Source: Modicisalibacter sp033446685
Lineage (GTDB): Bacteria > Pseudomonadota > Gammaproteobacteria > Pseudomonadales > Halomonadaceae
DNA length: 64,000 nt
Assembly: GCF_033446685.1 (NCBI RefSeq)
Contig: NZ_JAWQLY010000001.1
Location: 310,001 to 374,000, forward strand
Direction: 5' to 3'
Made by a program: the position numbers and the translations under genes. Below the pieces are notes generated by a model that saw only the letters and a program-made list of their open reading frames with translations, did no database searches and had not been told where the DNA came from. Numbering within the stretch: the stretch's first letter is position 1; each line of letters starts with the position of its first letter. Below, piece after piece: positions 1 to 10,787 of the stretch.

Positions 1-655
1 GGGTCTGGCGGCGCTCATGCGGGATGGTCACCGTACCGCCGAGCCCGGGCATCAACAACAGCGCCAGCATGAGGACCGCCACCAGCGACGGCAGCGAAAG
101 CATCAGCAGGTCGGGGATCGCCACCTTGCCGCTCAAGAAGATCATCAGCGTGGTGACATCGCCGGTGATCAACGCCACGCCGCCTGAATTGACGGCGAAC
201 ACGGTCATCACCGCGAAGCGCCGGGTCTTCTCGGGGGGCAACTGCAGCGACAGCACCAGCGTCAGCGACACCAGCGAGGCAGTGATGTTGTCGGCCAGCG
301 ACGAGAACAGGAAAGCGAAGATCGCGGTCAACAGCAGCAGGGACCGCTCGCCGATACGCTTGGGCAGGATGCGATAGATTAGATTGGCGATCATGCCCTT
401 GGCATTGAGATAGGCCACGAAGGTCATCGCCGCCATCAAGAACAGCCACAACGTGGCGATCTCGAGCAGGTTTTCGTTGAGCGCCTCGAGGGTCAGCCCG
501 CTCTCGCGCGACGAGAAGATGAACAGCAGCAGCCAACTGAGCGTGCCGATGAACAGCGTCGACTTGGCCTTGTTGAGATGGATGACGTCTTCCAGCGCGA
601 CGAGTAAGAAAGCCAGTACCGCCAGCGCGACCAACAACCACGACAACCACGTCAT
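1..655 (-). CDS. nhaD: NhaD-type Na+/H+ antiporter, N-terminal part (runs off left edge)
   Basis: Integral membrane antiporter that exports Na+ (or Li+) in exchange for protons and supports salt and alkali tolerance. Reading leftward from the ATG at 655, about 218 residues are visible before the window ends, so the C-terminal half is missing. Several hydrophobic helices are clear. The stretch NSGGVALITGDVTTLMIF, near residues 163-180, matches the conserved core of the NhaD/IT superfamily, and SSLADNITASL is the other typical element. It is divergent from the acetoacetyl-CoA synthetase. Family assignment is firm; the exact ion preference is not visible. Confidence 0.85.
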   Translation of the reverse strand, partial: MTWLSWLLVALAVLAFLLVALEDVIHLNKAKSTLFIGTLSWLLLFIFSSRESGLTLEALNENLLEIATLWLFLMAAMTFVAYLNAKGMIANLIYRILPKRIGERSLLLLTAIFAFLFSSLADNITASLVSLTLVLSLQLPPEKTRRFAVMTVFAVNSGGVALITGDVTTLMIFLSGKVAIPDLLMLSLPSLVAVLMLALLLMPGLGGTVTIPHERRQT

Positions 656-866
656 CCGAAAGGCTCCTTGTCGAGCCGCCGAGCAATCGTGACAATTCAC
701 CGGCAGCCGTTTTCAATGATAGTGTTTTGCGCTGCACAAGCTGTGCTTCCGGGTCGTCTCTAGCCATCGCACAACGCCCGTCATCGCTCGCCGGCCGATA
801 ATGAATCCAGGGCCACCCCAGCGCGCGCCAATCATAACCATCCCGGACAAGAAAAAGGAGGGAAAG

Positions 867-2816
<1,950 letters not shown>

Positions 2817-2949
2817 CCGGGTCGCTCGCACGACGAGGAAGGAATGCCCACTCACGCCGCGCCAAGCATGGCCAGCGTGAGTGGCGAAGGGCTGGGCAGC
2901 TTCCTGCGCTTGCAGTAGCATGACCGCCAAGTCACTGATGGAGAATGGC

Positions 2950-3822
2950 ATGTCGACCCTGAAAGGGCTCGTCAGCCTGCTACTGCTGATACTCAGCACG
3001 CTGTTCTGGGGCGTACCCCTGCTCGCCCTGACACTGCTCAAACTGATCACCCCGACCCGACGCCTGCGCCTGTACGTGCTCGGCGGGCTCAACCAGATCG
3101 CGCTGGCCTGGCTCGGAACCAACCTGGGCTGGATGCGACACTGGATTCGTCCGGTCCTCGACATGCATGTCCCCGAGGCCCTGTCGCCCCATCAATGGTG
3201 GCTGGTGATCGCCAACCACCGCAGCTGGACCGATATCTTCGTGCTGCAGATGGCGCTGCACCGGCGCATTCCCATGCCACGCTTCTTCATCAAACGCGAG
3301 TTGATCTGGATACCGATCGTCGGCGTTGCCTTCTGGGCGCTGGAATTCCCCTTCATGCGCCGCTACAAGCGCGAACACCTGGCTCGCAACCCGGCGCTGG
3401 CCGAACGCGATCGCCGGACCACCGAGCGGCTCTGCGAGCATGCCCAGCAGATGCCGATGGCCATCTACAACTTCGTCGAGGGCACGCGCTTCACGCCCGC
3501 CAAGCAACGGATGCAGGACAGCCCCTATCGTCATCTGCTGCGGCCCAAGGCCGGTGGCAGCGCCCAGGTCATCAACCTGCTCGGCGCGCGACTCAGCGGG
3601 ATTCTCGACGTGACCCTGACCTATGCCCGGGATCGCCCCAACTTCTGGGATTTTCTCTGTGGCCGCGAAGGGCCGATGACCCTCTACGCCCGCCATATCG
3701 AGTTGCCGACATGGATGCTCGGTGGCGATTACCATCAGGACCCGCACTACAAGGAACGCTTCCAGCAATGGCTCAATGCCCTATGGCAGGAAAAGGACGC
3801 CAGACTCGACTCGCTGCGCTGA
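2950..3822 (+). CDS. 1-acyl-sn-glycerol-3-phosphate acyltransferase-family protein
   Basis: Membrane-associated PlsC-type acyltransferase, probably acting on lysophospholipid. An N-terminal hydrophobic helix (residues 4-28) is followed by the catalytic NHxxxxD block, NHRSWTD, with H90 and D95. The second acceptor motif FVEGTR follows at about residues 175-180. At 290 aa it resembles the YihG group of large PlsC paralogues rather than housekeeping PlsC. The ATG at 2950 is preferred because GGAG lies eight bases upstream; an ATG at 2938 is also possible. It overlaps the following lipoprotein gene by 40 nt, suggesting co-translation. Confidence 0.85.
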   Translation: MSTLKGLVSLLLLILSTLFWGVPLLALTLLKLITPTRRLRLYVLGGLNQIALAWLGTNLGWMRHWIRPVLDMHVPEALSPHQWWLVIANHRSWTDIFVLQMALHRRIPMPRFFIKRELIWIPIVGVAFWALEFPFMRRYKREHLARNPALAERDRRTTERLCEHAQQMPMAIYNFVEGTRFTPAKQRMQDSPYRHLLRPKAGGSAQVINLLGARLSGILDVTLTYARDRPNFWDFLCGREGPMTLYARHIELPTWMLGGDYHQDPHYKERFQQWLNALWQEKDARLDSLR

Positions 3823-4676
3823 TCCTGCTCCTGCTGGTGCTGAGCGGTTGTGCCTCGCACTCACGCCCCACGATCAGCGACACGGCGCCGCTCGCCGGCA
3901 ACTGGGTGAGTATCCGTCCCGGCGATACGCTCGGCGAATTGGCGCGACGGGCCAATGTGCCGCTGTTGCGGCTGCAGCGTTTCAACCCCGGCGTTCAGGC
4001 GCGCCAACTGCGGGTCGGACAACGTATTCTGATTCCCACGCAACGCGAGCGCGCCCCGGGTGGCGGACCGTATCGCTACCAGATACGCCCCGGCGACACC
4101 TACACCGAAGTGGCCCGCCTGTTCGATACCACAGCGGCGCGCATCCAGGCCGCCAACCGCGGGTTGGCCCCCGATCAACTCAGGGTCGGCCAGCTGATTC
4201 AGGTTCCCTTGACGGGCAGCGTACGGCGCACCGCCGCGAGCGCTCCCAAGCCCAGCGCACGTCGCGCCGCTAGCCTCCCCGACCCCGGCCCGTTGCCCAA
4301 GCAGCAAAAGAACTGGCCCTGGCCGCTCGACGACTATCGACTGGTGCGCAGTTTCGGCCGCGACTCGCGCGGCACCCTCCAGCCCATGCTGCTGGCCACC
4401 CAGCAGGGCAAGCAGGCGCACGCGGTCGCCGACGGCGACGTACGCTTCGCCAACTCCATGCGCCAGCTAGGCCAGGTGGTCATCGTCCATCATTCCGGCA
4501 ACCTGCAGAGCGTCTACGCCCTGTGCGGCGACCTCAAGGTCAAAGAGGGCCAGTCGATCAAGGCCGGCACGCCGCTGTGCACGGTCAGCCACAACGCCAC
4601 CACCGGCCGCTACGATCTGCTGTTCGACGTGCGCCATGGCGGCAAGCCCATCGACCCTCGCCAGGTCCTGCGCTGA
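3783..4676 (+). CDS. LysM-domain lipoprotein with degenerate LytM (M23) domain
   Basis: Predicted envelope lipoprotein of 297 aa. A signal peptide ends at a lipobox LVLSGC with the lipidated cysteine at C23. Two LysM peptidoglycan-binding domains follow (about residues 41-86 and 98-143), then an Ala/Pro/Arg linker and an M23-like domain (about 178-297). The M23 zinc ligands are missing: the usual HxH near the end reads RYDLLFD, and the YAHL position reads YALC. It therefore resembles NlpD/EnvC-type amidase activators rather than an active endopeptidase. The start at 3783 lies inside the 3' end of the acyltransferase gene; 3768 is an alternative. Confidence 0.82.
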   Translation: MAGKGRQTRLAALILLLLVLSGCASHSRPTISDTAPLAGNWVSIRPGDTLGELARRANVPLLRLQRFNPGVQARQLRVGQRILIPTQRERAPGGGPYRYQIRPGDTYTEVARLFDTTAARIQAANRGLAPDQLRVGQLIQVPLTGSVRRTAASAPKPSARRAASLPDPGPLPKQQKNWPWPLDDYRLVRSFGRDSRGTLQPMLLATQQGKQAHAVADGDVRFANSMRQLGQVVIVHHSGNLQSVYALCGDLKVKEGQSIKAGTPLCTVSHNATTGRYDLLFDVRHGGKPIDPRQVLR

Positions 4677-4765
4677 GCCGCGTCACCGACTCTTAATGCC
4701 CTTGTCGCGCGGCTGTCATGGCCGCTTGCGAAGCTGACAGCGTTCAGTACGACGAGGGACATCGC

Positions 4766-5920
4766 ATGCGCATCGCCATGGTCAGCGAGACTTGGGCCCC
4801 CGACATCAACGGGGTCGCCCATACGCTCCACCAATTGAGTCAGGCACTGATCCAGCGTGGCGTGACGCTGCAACTGGTCCGCCCCAGGCCCTTTCGGCCG
4901 GGCAGCGCGGCGGGGATGGAGCACGAGCTGCAAGTCCCTGGCTTTCGCGCCCCGAGCTATCCCGATGTCCGCCTCGGCCTGCCAGCGCGCAAAGCCCTGA
5001 CCCGGCTGTGGCGAGAAGCACGCCCCGACGCCGTCTACATCGCCACCGAAGGCCCGCTGGGCTGGTCGGCGCTCAACCTCGCCAGGCGCCTGGAGATCCC
5101 CGCCGTCAGCGGCTTTCACACCAACTTCGACCACTATGCCGGCGACTACGGCATGCGCTGGCTTGAAGCGCCGATACGCGCCACGCTGCGCTACTTTCAC
5201 AACCGCAGCCAGGCCACGCTGGTGCCTACCGAACAACGCGCCGAGGAGCTGCGCCGGGCCGGCTTCAAGCGCGTCCAGGTGCTGGGCCGCGGCATCGATC
5301 CCGAGCACTTCGGCCCGCACAAGCGCGATACCGCCCTGCGCCGCAGCTGGGGCGTCGGCGAGCAGCAACCGGTGGCGTTGCATGTCGGACGAATCGCCCA
5401 GGAAAAGAATCTCGACCTGCTGGTCGAAGCCTTCGCGGCGATGCAGGCCGTGCAGCCCGACCTGCAACCGCTGGTGGTCGGCGACGGGCCGCAGCGGGCG
5501 GCACTGGAGAAGCGCCTGCCCGGCGCGATCTTCACCGGTTTCGTCGACAACGAGTCACTGGCTCGCCATTACGCCAGCGCCGATCTGTTCGTCTTCCCCT
5601 CGCGTTCGGAGACCTACGGCAACGTGGTCGCCGAAGCCATGGCCAGCGGTCTGGGCATCGTCGCCTTCGATTACGCGGCCGCCGCCATGCTGATCGACCA
5701 TGATCGCCATGGCCTCAAGGCCGGCTTCAACGATAGCGCCGCCTTCGTCGCCCATGCCGCGGCGCTGTGCCGCAACCCCGCCCAGGCGGCACGCCTGGGA
5801 CGCGCCGCTCGTCAACGGGTCGAGCGGCACGCATGGTCGCGGGTCGCCGACGAATTTCTCGCCACCCTGCTACAGGTTCAGGAGACGGCCCATGGAAAAC
5901 CGCACTCTGCACGCGTTTGA
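4766..5920 (+). CDS. GT4-family glycosyltransferase (group 1, alpha-mannosyltransferase-like)
   Basis: GT-B fold glycosyltransferase of 384 aa, probably using a nucleotide sugar to glycosylate a lipid or glycan at the cytoplasmic membrane. It opens with MRIAMVSETWAPDINGVAHT, typical of GT4 enzymes of the MgtA/PimB type. It carries the GRIAQEKNLD donor-site segment and an EX7E pair in SETYGNVVAEAMASG. A GAGGGA-like ribosome site lies at 4751-4759. It overlaps the downstream PAP2 gene by 29 nt, so the two are co-transcribed. The pairing with a lipid phosphatase suggests glycolipid synthesis, which is an inference. The sugar and acceptor are unknown. Confidence 0.83.
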   Translation: MRIAMVSETWAPDINGVAHTLHQLSQALIQRGVTLQLVRPRPFRPGSAAGMEHELQVPGFRAPSYPDVRLGLPARKALTRLWREARPDAVYIATEGPLGWSALNLARRLEIPAVSGFHTNFDHYAGDYGMRWLEAPIRATLRYFHNRSQATLVPTEQRAEELRRAGFKRVQVLGRGIDPEHFGPHKRDTALRRSWGVGEQQPVALHVGRIAQEKNLDLLVEAFAAMQAVQPDLQPLVVGDGPQRAALEKRLPGAIFTGFVDNESLARHYASADLFVFPSRSETYGNVVAEAMASGLGIVAFDYAAAAMLIDHDRHGLKAGFNDSAAFVAHAAALCRNPAQAARLGRAARQRVERHAWSRVADEFLATLLQVQETAHGKPHSARV

Positions 5921-6443
5921 ACGGCTCGACCTGCTCGAATGGCAGACCTGCCACCGCCTGGCCGGCTACAGTCGCCACTGGCCGCTGCTGCTGACGATGC
6001 GTATCGTCAGCCGGCTCGGCGACTGGCCGGTCTGGGCCGCGCTGATCGCCTGCCAGGCGCTGATCCACGGCGTCCACGGTTGGTGGCTGGCCCTGCAGTT
6101 CGCGCTGACCGCAGGCATCGCGGCGCTGATTTACCGGCTGGTCAAGACCCGGTTGTGTCGCGAAAGACCCTTCATCACCTTCGAGCAGATCGCCTGCACC
6201 ATGCCGCCGCTCGATCGCTACAGCTTTCCCAGCGGACATACCATGCACGCGGTGGCATTCACCACGCTGACCGCCGACAGCGCACCCCGGCTGCTGACGT
6301 TGCTCGCGCCCCTGGCCGTGCTGATCGCACTGTCGCGGGTGGTGCTGGGGCTGCATTATCTCAGCGATGTCGCGGCCGGCGCCCTGCTTGGTTTACTGAT
6401 CGCCGAGACCAGCCTGTGGCTGTGGCCCACGACTGCGCTGTAG
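5892..6443 (+). CDS. PAP2-family membrane phosphatase
   Basis: Integral membrane acid phosphatase of the PAP2 superfamily (183 aa), likely dephosphorylating a lipid phosphate such as phosphatidic acid or undecaprenyl pyrophosphate. All three motifs are present: KTRLCRERP (residues 85-93), PSGH (113-116) and SRVVLGLHYLSD (148-159, with catalytic H155 and D159). Several hydrophobic helices surround them. The ATG at 5892 lies within the end of the glycosyltransferase gene, so translation is probably coupled. The substrate cannot be read from the sequence. Confidence 0.86.
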   Translation: MENRTLHAFERLDLLEWQTCHRLAGYSRHWPLLLTMRIVSRLGDWPVWAALIACQALIHGVHGWWLALQFALTAGIAALIYRLVKTRLCRERPFITFEQIACTMPPLDRYSFPSGHTMHAVAFTTLTADSAPRLLTLLAPLAVLIALSRVVLGLHYLSDVAAGALLGLLIAETSLWLWPTTAL

Positions 6444-6495
6444 GCTGGCGCGCTTTCGGCTGGCCAACGCAAAACACGCGTGACATGCTCGAAGC

Positions 6496-7113
6496 ATGCT
6501 TTCCACCGACGCGTCAGGCTGGGAAACGTTGCTTTCCCGGCCTCCCCTGCTGCTGTACCGAGACTGCCTGACTACCGAGCGGGCCGATGCCCTGCTGGCA
6601 TGCCTGGAGCGCGAACTACGGTGGCAACGCCCCGAGCTGACGTTCTACGGCCGACGCCATTCGATTCCGCGTAGCCAGGTATGGATGGGCGATCCGGAGG
6701 CCAGCTACCGCTATTCGCAGCAGGACTTCCACCCCGAGCCCTGGCATCCGGCGGTGCGTGAGCTGCGCGATCGCGTCCAGTCGCTGGTCGCCGAACACGA
6801 CCCCGCCGCGGGCTTCAACAGCGTGCTGCTCAATCGCTACGCCAGCGGTGACGAACGCATGGGCTGGCACAGCGACGACGAACCCGAACTCGGCGATGCG
6901 CCGCTGGTCGCCGCGGTAAGCCTGGGCGCCGAACGGCCGCTGTGCTTTCGCCATCGTCACGGGCCAGGCCAGGCCTTCAATGTCTGGCTACCCCACGCCA
7001 GCCTGCTGGTCATGGGGCGCGGCTGTCAGCACGCACTCCAGCATGCACTGCTGCCGCGCGCGATACCCGGGGTTCGCCTCAGCCTGACCTTCCGCCATAT
7101 AGATGCCCCCTAG
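6496..7113 (+). CDS. AlkB-like 2-oxoglutarate/Fe(II) dioxygenase
   Basis: Predicted DNA/RNA alkylation-damage dioxygenase of 205 aa. The Fe(II) ligands are in the HSD motif (H125, D127) and a distal histidine H183. The 2-oxoglutarate arginines are in RLSLTFR (R194, R200). The substrate-proximal NRYASGDERMGWHSDDE region resembles the AlkB2/ALKBH2 group more than E. coli AlkB. It follows the PAP2 gene by about 50 nt on the same strand but has no obvious functional link to it. The start at 6496 has no strong ribosome site. Confidence 0.85.
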   Translation: MLSTDASGWETLLSRPPLLLYRDCLTTERADALLACLERELRWQRPELTFYGRRHSIPRSQVWMGDPEASYRYSQQDFHPEPWHPAVRELRDRVQSLVAEHDPAAGFNSVLLNRYASGDERMGWHSDDEPELGDAPLVAAVSLGAERPLCFRHRHGPGQAFNVWLPHASLLVMGRGCQHALQHALLPRAIPGVRLSLTFRHIDAP

Positions 7114-7185
7114 CGGGGCTGTGCGAGCTCAACCGGTTTCGTATAAACGGCGAAGGCCGCCCGACTGGGCAGCCTTGCAGGTTTC

Positions 7186-7205
7186 TCGCCATCGTACGAT
7201 GGCGA
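7186..7205. terminator. 20-bp perfect inverted repeat between alkB-like and gcvT genes
   Basis: TCGCCATCGTACGATGGCGA is a perfect palindrome between two convergent genes. It could be a bidirectional terminator, but neither side has more than a weak run of T. It may instead be a plain 3'-end hairpin. Confidence 0.4.
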
Positions 7206-7244
7206 AATCAAGATAACGGTATAAGGAACCGGCTAAGCTGCTTG

Positions 7245-8360
7245 TCAGCCTCGATGATAACCCGGCACGACGAAGGGCATCTTGCTGACCGTCATCGGCA
7301 GGCGCTTGCCGCGTACTTCGGCGTAAACGACGTTATCGATCTCGGCGGCCTCGATGGCGACATAACCCATCGCCACCGGCTTGCCCACCGTCGGGCCGAA
7401 GCTGCCCGAGGTCACCTGACCGATCGAGTGCCCCTCGGCATCGAACAGCTCGGTGCCCTCGCGGACAGGTGCCCGTCCTTCGCCGAGCAGACCAACGCGC
7501 TTGCGTCGATGGTCGCGCGCCTGAAGCTGATGCAGGATCACGTCCGCGCCCAGAAAGCCCGCCTCGCGCTCGCCGCCGATACGGCGTGGCTTGCCGACCG
7601 CCCAGATCAGGCTGGCCTCGACCGGCGTGGTGCTCTGGTCGATATCGTGACCGTACAGGCACAGCCCCGCCTCGAGGCGCAGCGAATCGCGCGCACCCAG
7701 GCCGATCGCCTCGACCTCGGGTTGCGCCAGCAGCATGCGCGCCAGGCGCTCGGCATCCTCGGCGGGCACCGAGATCTCGAAGCCGTCTTCGCCGGTATAG
7801 CCGCTGCGGCTGATCCATACCGGGATGTCGTCGATCGCGAACCGGTCATGCTGCATGAACGTCAGTTCGCAGGCCGCGGGGCAAAGCCGGCGCATCACGT
7901 CTGCTGCCTGCGGACCTTGCAGGGCGAGCAGGCCGCGGTCGAGCTCCTCGATCCGATAGTCGCCGCCCAGGCCGGTGCGCAGATGGGCGATATCCTGGGC
8001 CTTGCAGGCGGCATTGACAACCAGATAAAGCTGATCGTCGCCGGCGTTGACCACCATCAGGTCGTCGAGGATGCCGCCCTCGGTCCCCGTAAACAGCGCA
8101 TAGCGCTGGGTGCCTTGCGCCAGGCCGACTATATCCGCGCAAACCAGACTTTCCAGGGCCTGTGCCGGCTGCGGTCCGCGCACCAGAACCTGACCCATGT
8201 GCGAAACGTCGAACAGGCCGCAGGCCGCGCGGGTGTGCTCGTGCTCCTTCTTGACCCCCAAGGGATACTGCACCGGCATCTGGTAGCCGGCGAATTCCAC
8301 CATCTTGCCACCCAGTTCGAGATGCAGGTCGTATAGCGGGGTCGTGCGCAGATCAGTCAT
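7245..8360 (-). CDS. gcvT: aminomethyltransferase (glycine cleavage T protein)
   Basis: T protein of the glycine cleavage system (371 aa). It transfers the methylene carbon from aminomethyl-lipoyl-GcvH to tetrahydrofolate and releases ammonia. Conserved family segments include GLFDVSHMGQ, GGILDDLMV (with the catalytic aspartate) and SGYTGEDGFEI, plus a C-terminal VGKPVAMGYV barrel segment. It lies 33 nt downstream of an alanine/glycine symporter gene on the same strand and is divergent from gcvH-gcvP. Thus glycine uptake and one-carbon transfer sit in one leftward unit and the H and P proteins in the opposite unit. Confidence 0.95.
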   Translation of the reverse strand: MTDLRTTPLYDLHLELGGKMVEFAGYQMPVQYPLGVKKEHEHTRAACGLFDVSHMGQVLVRGPQPAQALESLVCADIVGLAQGTQRYALFTGTEGGILDDLMVVNAGDDQLYLVVNAACKAQDIAHLRTGLGGDYRIEELDRGLLALQGPQAADVMRRLCPAACELTFMQHDRFAIDDIPVWISRSGYTGEDGFEISVPAEDAERLARMLLAQPEVEAIGLGARDSLRLEAGLCLYGHDIDQSTTPVEASLIWAVGKPRRIGGEREAGFLGADVILHQLQARDHRRKRVGLLGEGRAPVREGTELFDAEGHSIGQVTSGSFGPTVGKPVAMGYVAIEAAEIDNVVYAEVRGKRLPMTVSKMPFVVPGYHRG

Positions 8361-8393
8361 TGATTGCTCCAGGGTCAGGTTGTTGGGCCGGTC

Positions 8394-9773
8394 TCAGCGA
8401 CCGAGATCCTCGCCGGGCAGCACCGTCTTGCCGGCAAAGTAGTCCCGCGACAGCTTGAAGACCACCGGTGACAGCAGTGCCAGGGCGATCAGGTTGGGTA
8501 TCGCCATCAACGCATTGAAGACACTGGCCATCAGCCACACGAAATTGAGCGGGGCGATGGCACCGGCGAGGATCGCCAGGATATAGACCACCCGGTAGAC
8601 CTTGATCGAGGCAACACCGAACAGGTATTCACAGCACTTCTCGCCGTAGAAGGCCCAGCCGAGGATGGTCGTGAAGGCGAATACCGCCAGCGCGAAGGAC
8701 ACCACGTACTGCCCGACACCCGGCAGGGCGCCATCGAAGGCCATCGCGGTCAACGTGGCACCAGTCTCGCCGGAGGTCCATTCGGCACTGGTCAGGATCG
8801 CCAGCGCAGTCACCGAGCAGACCACGATGGTATCGATGAAGGTACCGAGCATTGCCACCAGCCCCTGGCGAACCGGGTTCTTGGTCTGCGCCGCGGCATG
8901 GGCGATCGGCGCACTACCGAGTCCCGCCTCGTTGGAGAACACGCCCCGCGCCACGCCATACTGGATCGCCTTGGCCACCGCGGCGCCGGCAAAGCCACCG
9001 GCGGCGGATACCGGCGTGAAGGCATGTCCGAAGATCAGCCCCAGCGCTGCGCCGATCTGATCGGCATTGATGATCAGCACCAGCAGGCCACAGATGATAT
9101 AGGCGATGGCCATGATCGGCACCAGCTTGCCGGCGACCTTGGCGATGCGCTTGATGCCACCGAGGATCACCGCGCCGGCCAGCAGCATGATGATCACCCC
9201 GGTCAGCCAGTGCGGCATGCCCAGCGACTCGCTGAGACCATCGGCGACCGAGTTGGACTGCACGGTATTGCCGATGCCGAACGCCGCCACGCCGCCGAAG
9301 AATGCAAACAGTCCGCCCAGCCAGGCCCACTTCCTGCCCAGGCCATTGCGGATGTAGTACATCGGCCCGCCGACATGGTCGCCAGCCTCGTCGACTTCGC
9401 GGTATCGCACCGCCAGCACGGCCTCGGAGAATTTGGTGGCCATGCCCACCAGAGCGGTAATCCACATCCAGAACACCGCCCCCGGGCCGCCCAGGAAGAT
9501 CGCGGTGGCGACGCCGGCGATGTTACCGGTGCCGATGGTCGCCGAAAGCGAGGTCATCAAGGCATTGAAGGGCGATACCTCGCCTTCCTTCTGATCGCTC
9601 TCCGAGGCGCTGCGTCCTTGCCAGAGCAGCTTGAAGCCCGTCCCCAGCTTGCGGATGGGCATGACTTTCAGGCCCAACTGCAGATAGAACCCCACGCCCA
9701 GCAGCAGGACCAGCATCAAAGGCCCCCATACCACGCCTTCGACGGCTGAAAAAAAGTTGGTCAAAGCATCCAC
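8394..9773 (-). CDS. alanine/glycine:cation (Na+) symporter, AGCS family
   Basis: Polytopic sodium-coupled amino acid importer (459 aa). The AGCS signature is clear in FSNEAGLGSAPIAHAAA, and the early segment SPFNALMTSLSATIGTGNI is typical. The AGG/GGAG ribosome site lies at 9782-9786. Position directly upstream of gcvT on the same strand makes glycine a likely substrate; alanine is equally normal for the family. This linkage is from context and not from residues I can see. Confidence 0.9.
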   Translation of the reverse strand: MDALTNFFSAVEGVVWGPLMLVLLLGVGFYLQLGLKVMPIRKLGTGFKLLWQGRSASESDQKEGEVSPFNALMTSLSATIGTGNIAGVATAIFLGGPGAVFWMWITALVGMATKFSEAVLAVRYREVDEAGDHVGGPMYYIRNGLGRKWAWLGGLFAFFGGVAAFGIGNTVQSNSVADGLSESLGMPHWLTGVIIMLLAGAVILGGIKRIAKVAGKLVPIMAIAYIICGLLVLIINADQIGAALGLIFGHAFTPVSAAGGFAGAAVAKAIQYGVARGVFSNEAGLGSAPIAHAAAQTKNPVRQGLVAMLGTFIDTIVVCSVTALAILTSAEWTSGETGATLTAMAFDGALPGVGQYVVSFALAVFAFTTILGWAFYGEKCCEYLFGVASIKVYRVVYILAILAGAIAPLNFVWLMASVFNALMAIPNLIALALLSPVVFKLSRDYFAGKTVLPGEDLGR

Positions 9774-10300
9774 GTCCGTTCTCCCTTAGCGGTTGTTGTC
9801 TTGGCAATTGTTGAGCCAGGTGCGCCGACTCGTGTGAGCACACGCAAGCACCCTGGCGGAATTCGCTATTATGACGCCAAGTTTCAGTAGGAAAACCCGA
9901 CTTTCTGCTGGTTTGTATCAAAAATACAGAGCCCCATGGCCGTACAAAGCAATCCAAGGAACTCGAGAAAGTGTTTCCTTTAGGAAACATGGCCAGATTA
10001 CCTAGCGCCGCCGCGAACCACAAGGAGCCGATCTCGCCCTCGGCACCCTTGTTGAACGTAGTAACTCGCACGCCCCTTTTCACGCTGCGTGTGCGCCCAT
10101 GGGGCACGGGTGCGGCAAGGTCGGCCGTCGACTGACTGGACTTGCCCGGAAAATCTGCCCACCCTTACCCTGACGGTCAGGTCACATCCTCTCGGAAGCG
10201 TCTTGCCAAGCCCGCATGTTGGCAGCCAGGACTCGCCAATCGGTGCTTTTCGCGATACGATTCCTCGATAAGAAAACCTTTTTTCGTATAGGAAAACTTC
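9774..10300. other. 527-bp divergent regulatory region between the symporter-gcvT and gcvHP units
   Basis: No convincing gene. I looked for a glycine riboswitch and did not find its conserved purine-rich core on either strand. What stands out is a repeated half-palindromic element ending in GGAAAAC or GGAAAC: 9881-9896, 9973-9988 and 10281-10297, with a weaker version at 10262-10277. The copy at 10281-10297 overlaps the gcvH ribosome site. Confidence 0.6.
9973..9988. promoter_or_regulatory. candidate operator GTTTCCTTTAGGAAAC in gcv divergent region
   Basis: This 16-bp near-perfect palindrome sits inside the divergent region, with related elements GTTTCAGTAGGAAAAC at 9881-9896 and TTTTCGTATAGGAAAAC at 10281-10297. 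The arrangement suggests a DNA-binding regulator shared by both transcription units. The protein is not identifiable from the window. Confidence 0.4.
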
Positions 10301-10693
10301 ATGAGCAACATTCCCGCGAACCTGCGTTATACCGAAAGCCACGAGTGGGTCCTCGACAATGGCGACGGCACGTTGACCATCGGGATCACCGACCATGCCC
10401 AGGAGGCCCTGGGCGACGTGGTCTTCGTCGAACTTCCCGAAGTGGGCCGCGAGCTCGACAAGGGCGAGGAGTTCGGTGTGATCGAGTCGGTCAAGGCCGC
10501 CTCGGACCTGTACGCTCCGCTGGACGGAGAGATCGTCGCCATCAACGAAGCGCTCGAGGACGCACCGGAAACGGTCAATAGCTCGCCCTACGACGATGGC
10601 TGGCTGCTCACCATCAAGACCAGCGACAGCGACGCGCTCGATGACCTTCTCGATGCCGACGCCTATGCCGCCATCGTCGACGCAGAAGCGTGA
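10301..10693 (+). CDS. gcvH: glycine cleavage system H protein
   Basis: Lipoyl carrier protein of the glycine cleavage complex (130 aa). It shuttles the aminomethyl group from the P protein to the T protein and is re-oxidised by the L protein. The lipoylated lysine is K65 in IESVKAASDL, inside the usual hairpin. Length matches the family. AGGA lies seven bases upstream of the ATG and is part of a repeated palindromic element. It is followed after 94 nt by gcvP, presumably in one operon. Confidence 0.95.
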   Translation: MSNIPANLRYTESHEWVLDNGDGTLTIGITDHAQEALGDVVFVELPEVGRELDKGEEFGVIESVKAASDLYAPLDGEIVAINEALEDAPETVNSSPYDDGWLLTIKTSDSDALDDLLDADAYAAIVDAEA

Positions 10694-10787
10694 ATTCGAC
10701 GGGGCGGGCAGCGCGCCCGCCCTTCCACCATTCGTTTGATGACGTCTTTTCCCGGGCCTGACCGCCCCCTTTCCTTCAGGGTGTTGC

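Noticed and set aside
9774..10300. Glycine riboswitch upstream of gcvH or the symporter
   Set aside because: I could not find the conserved aptamer core on either strand. A covariance-model search would settle it.
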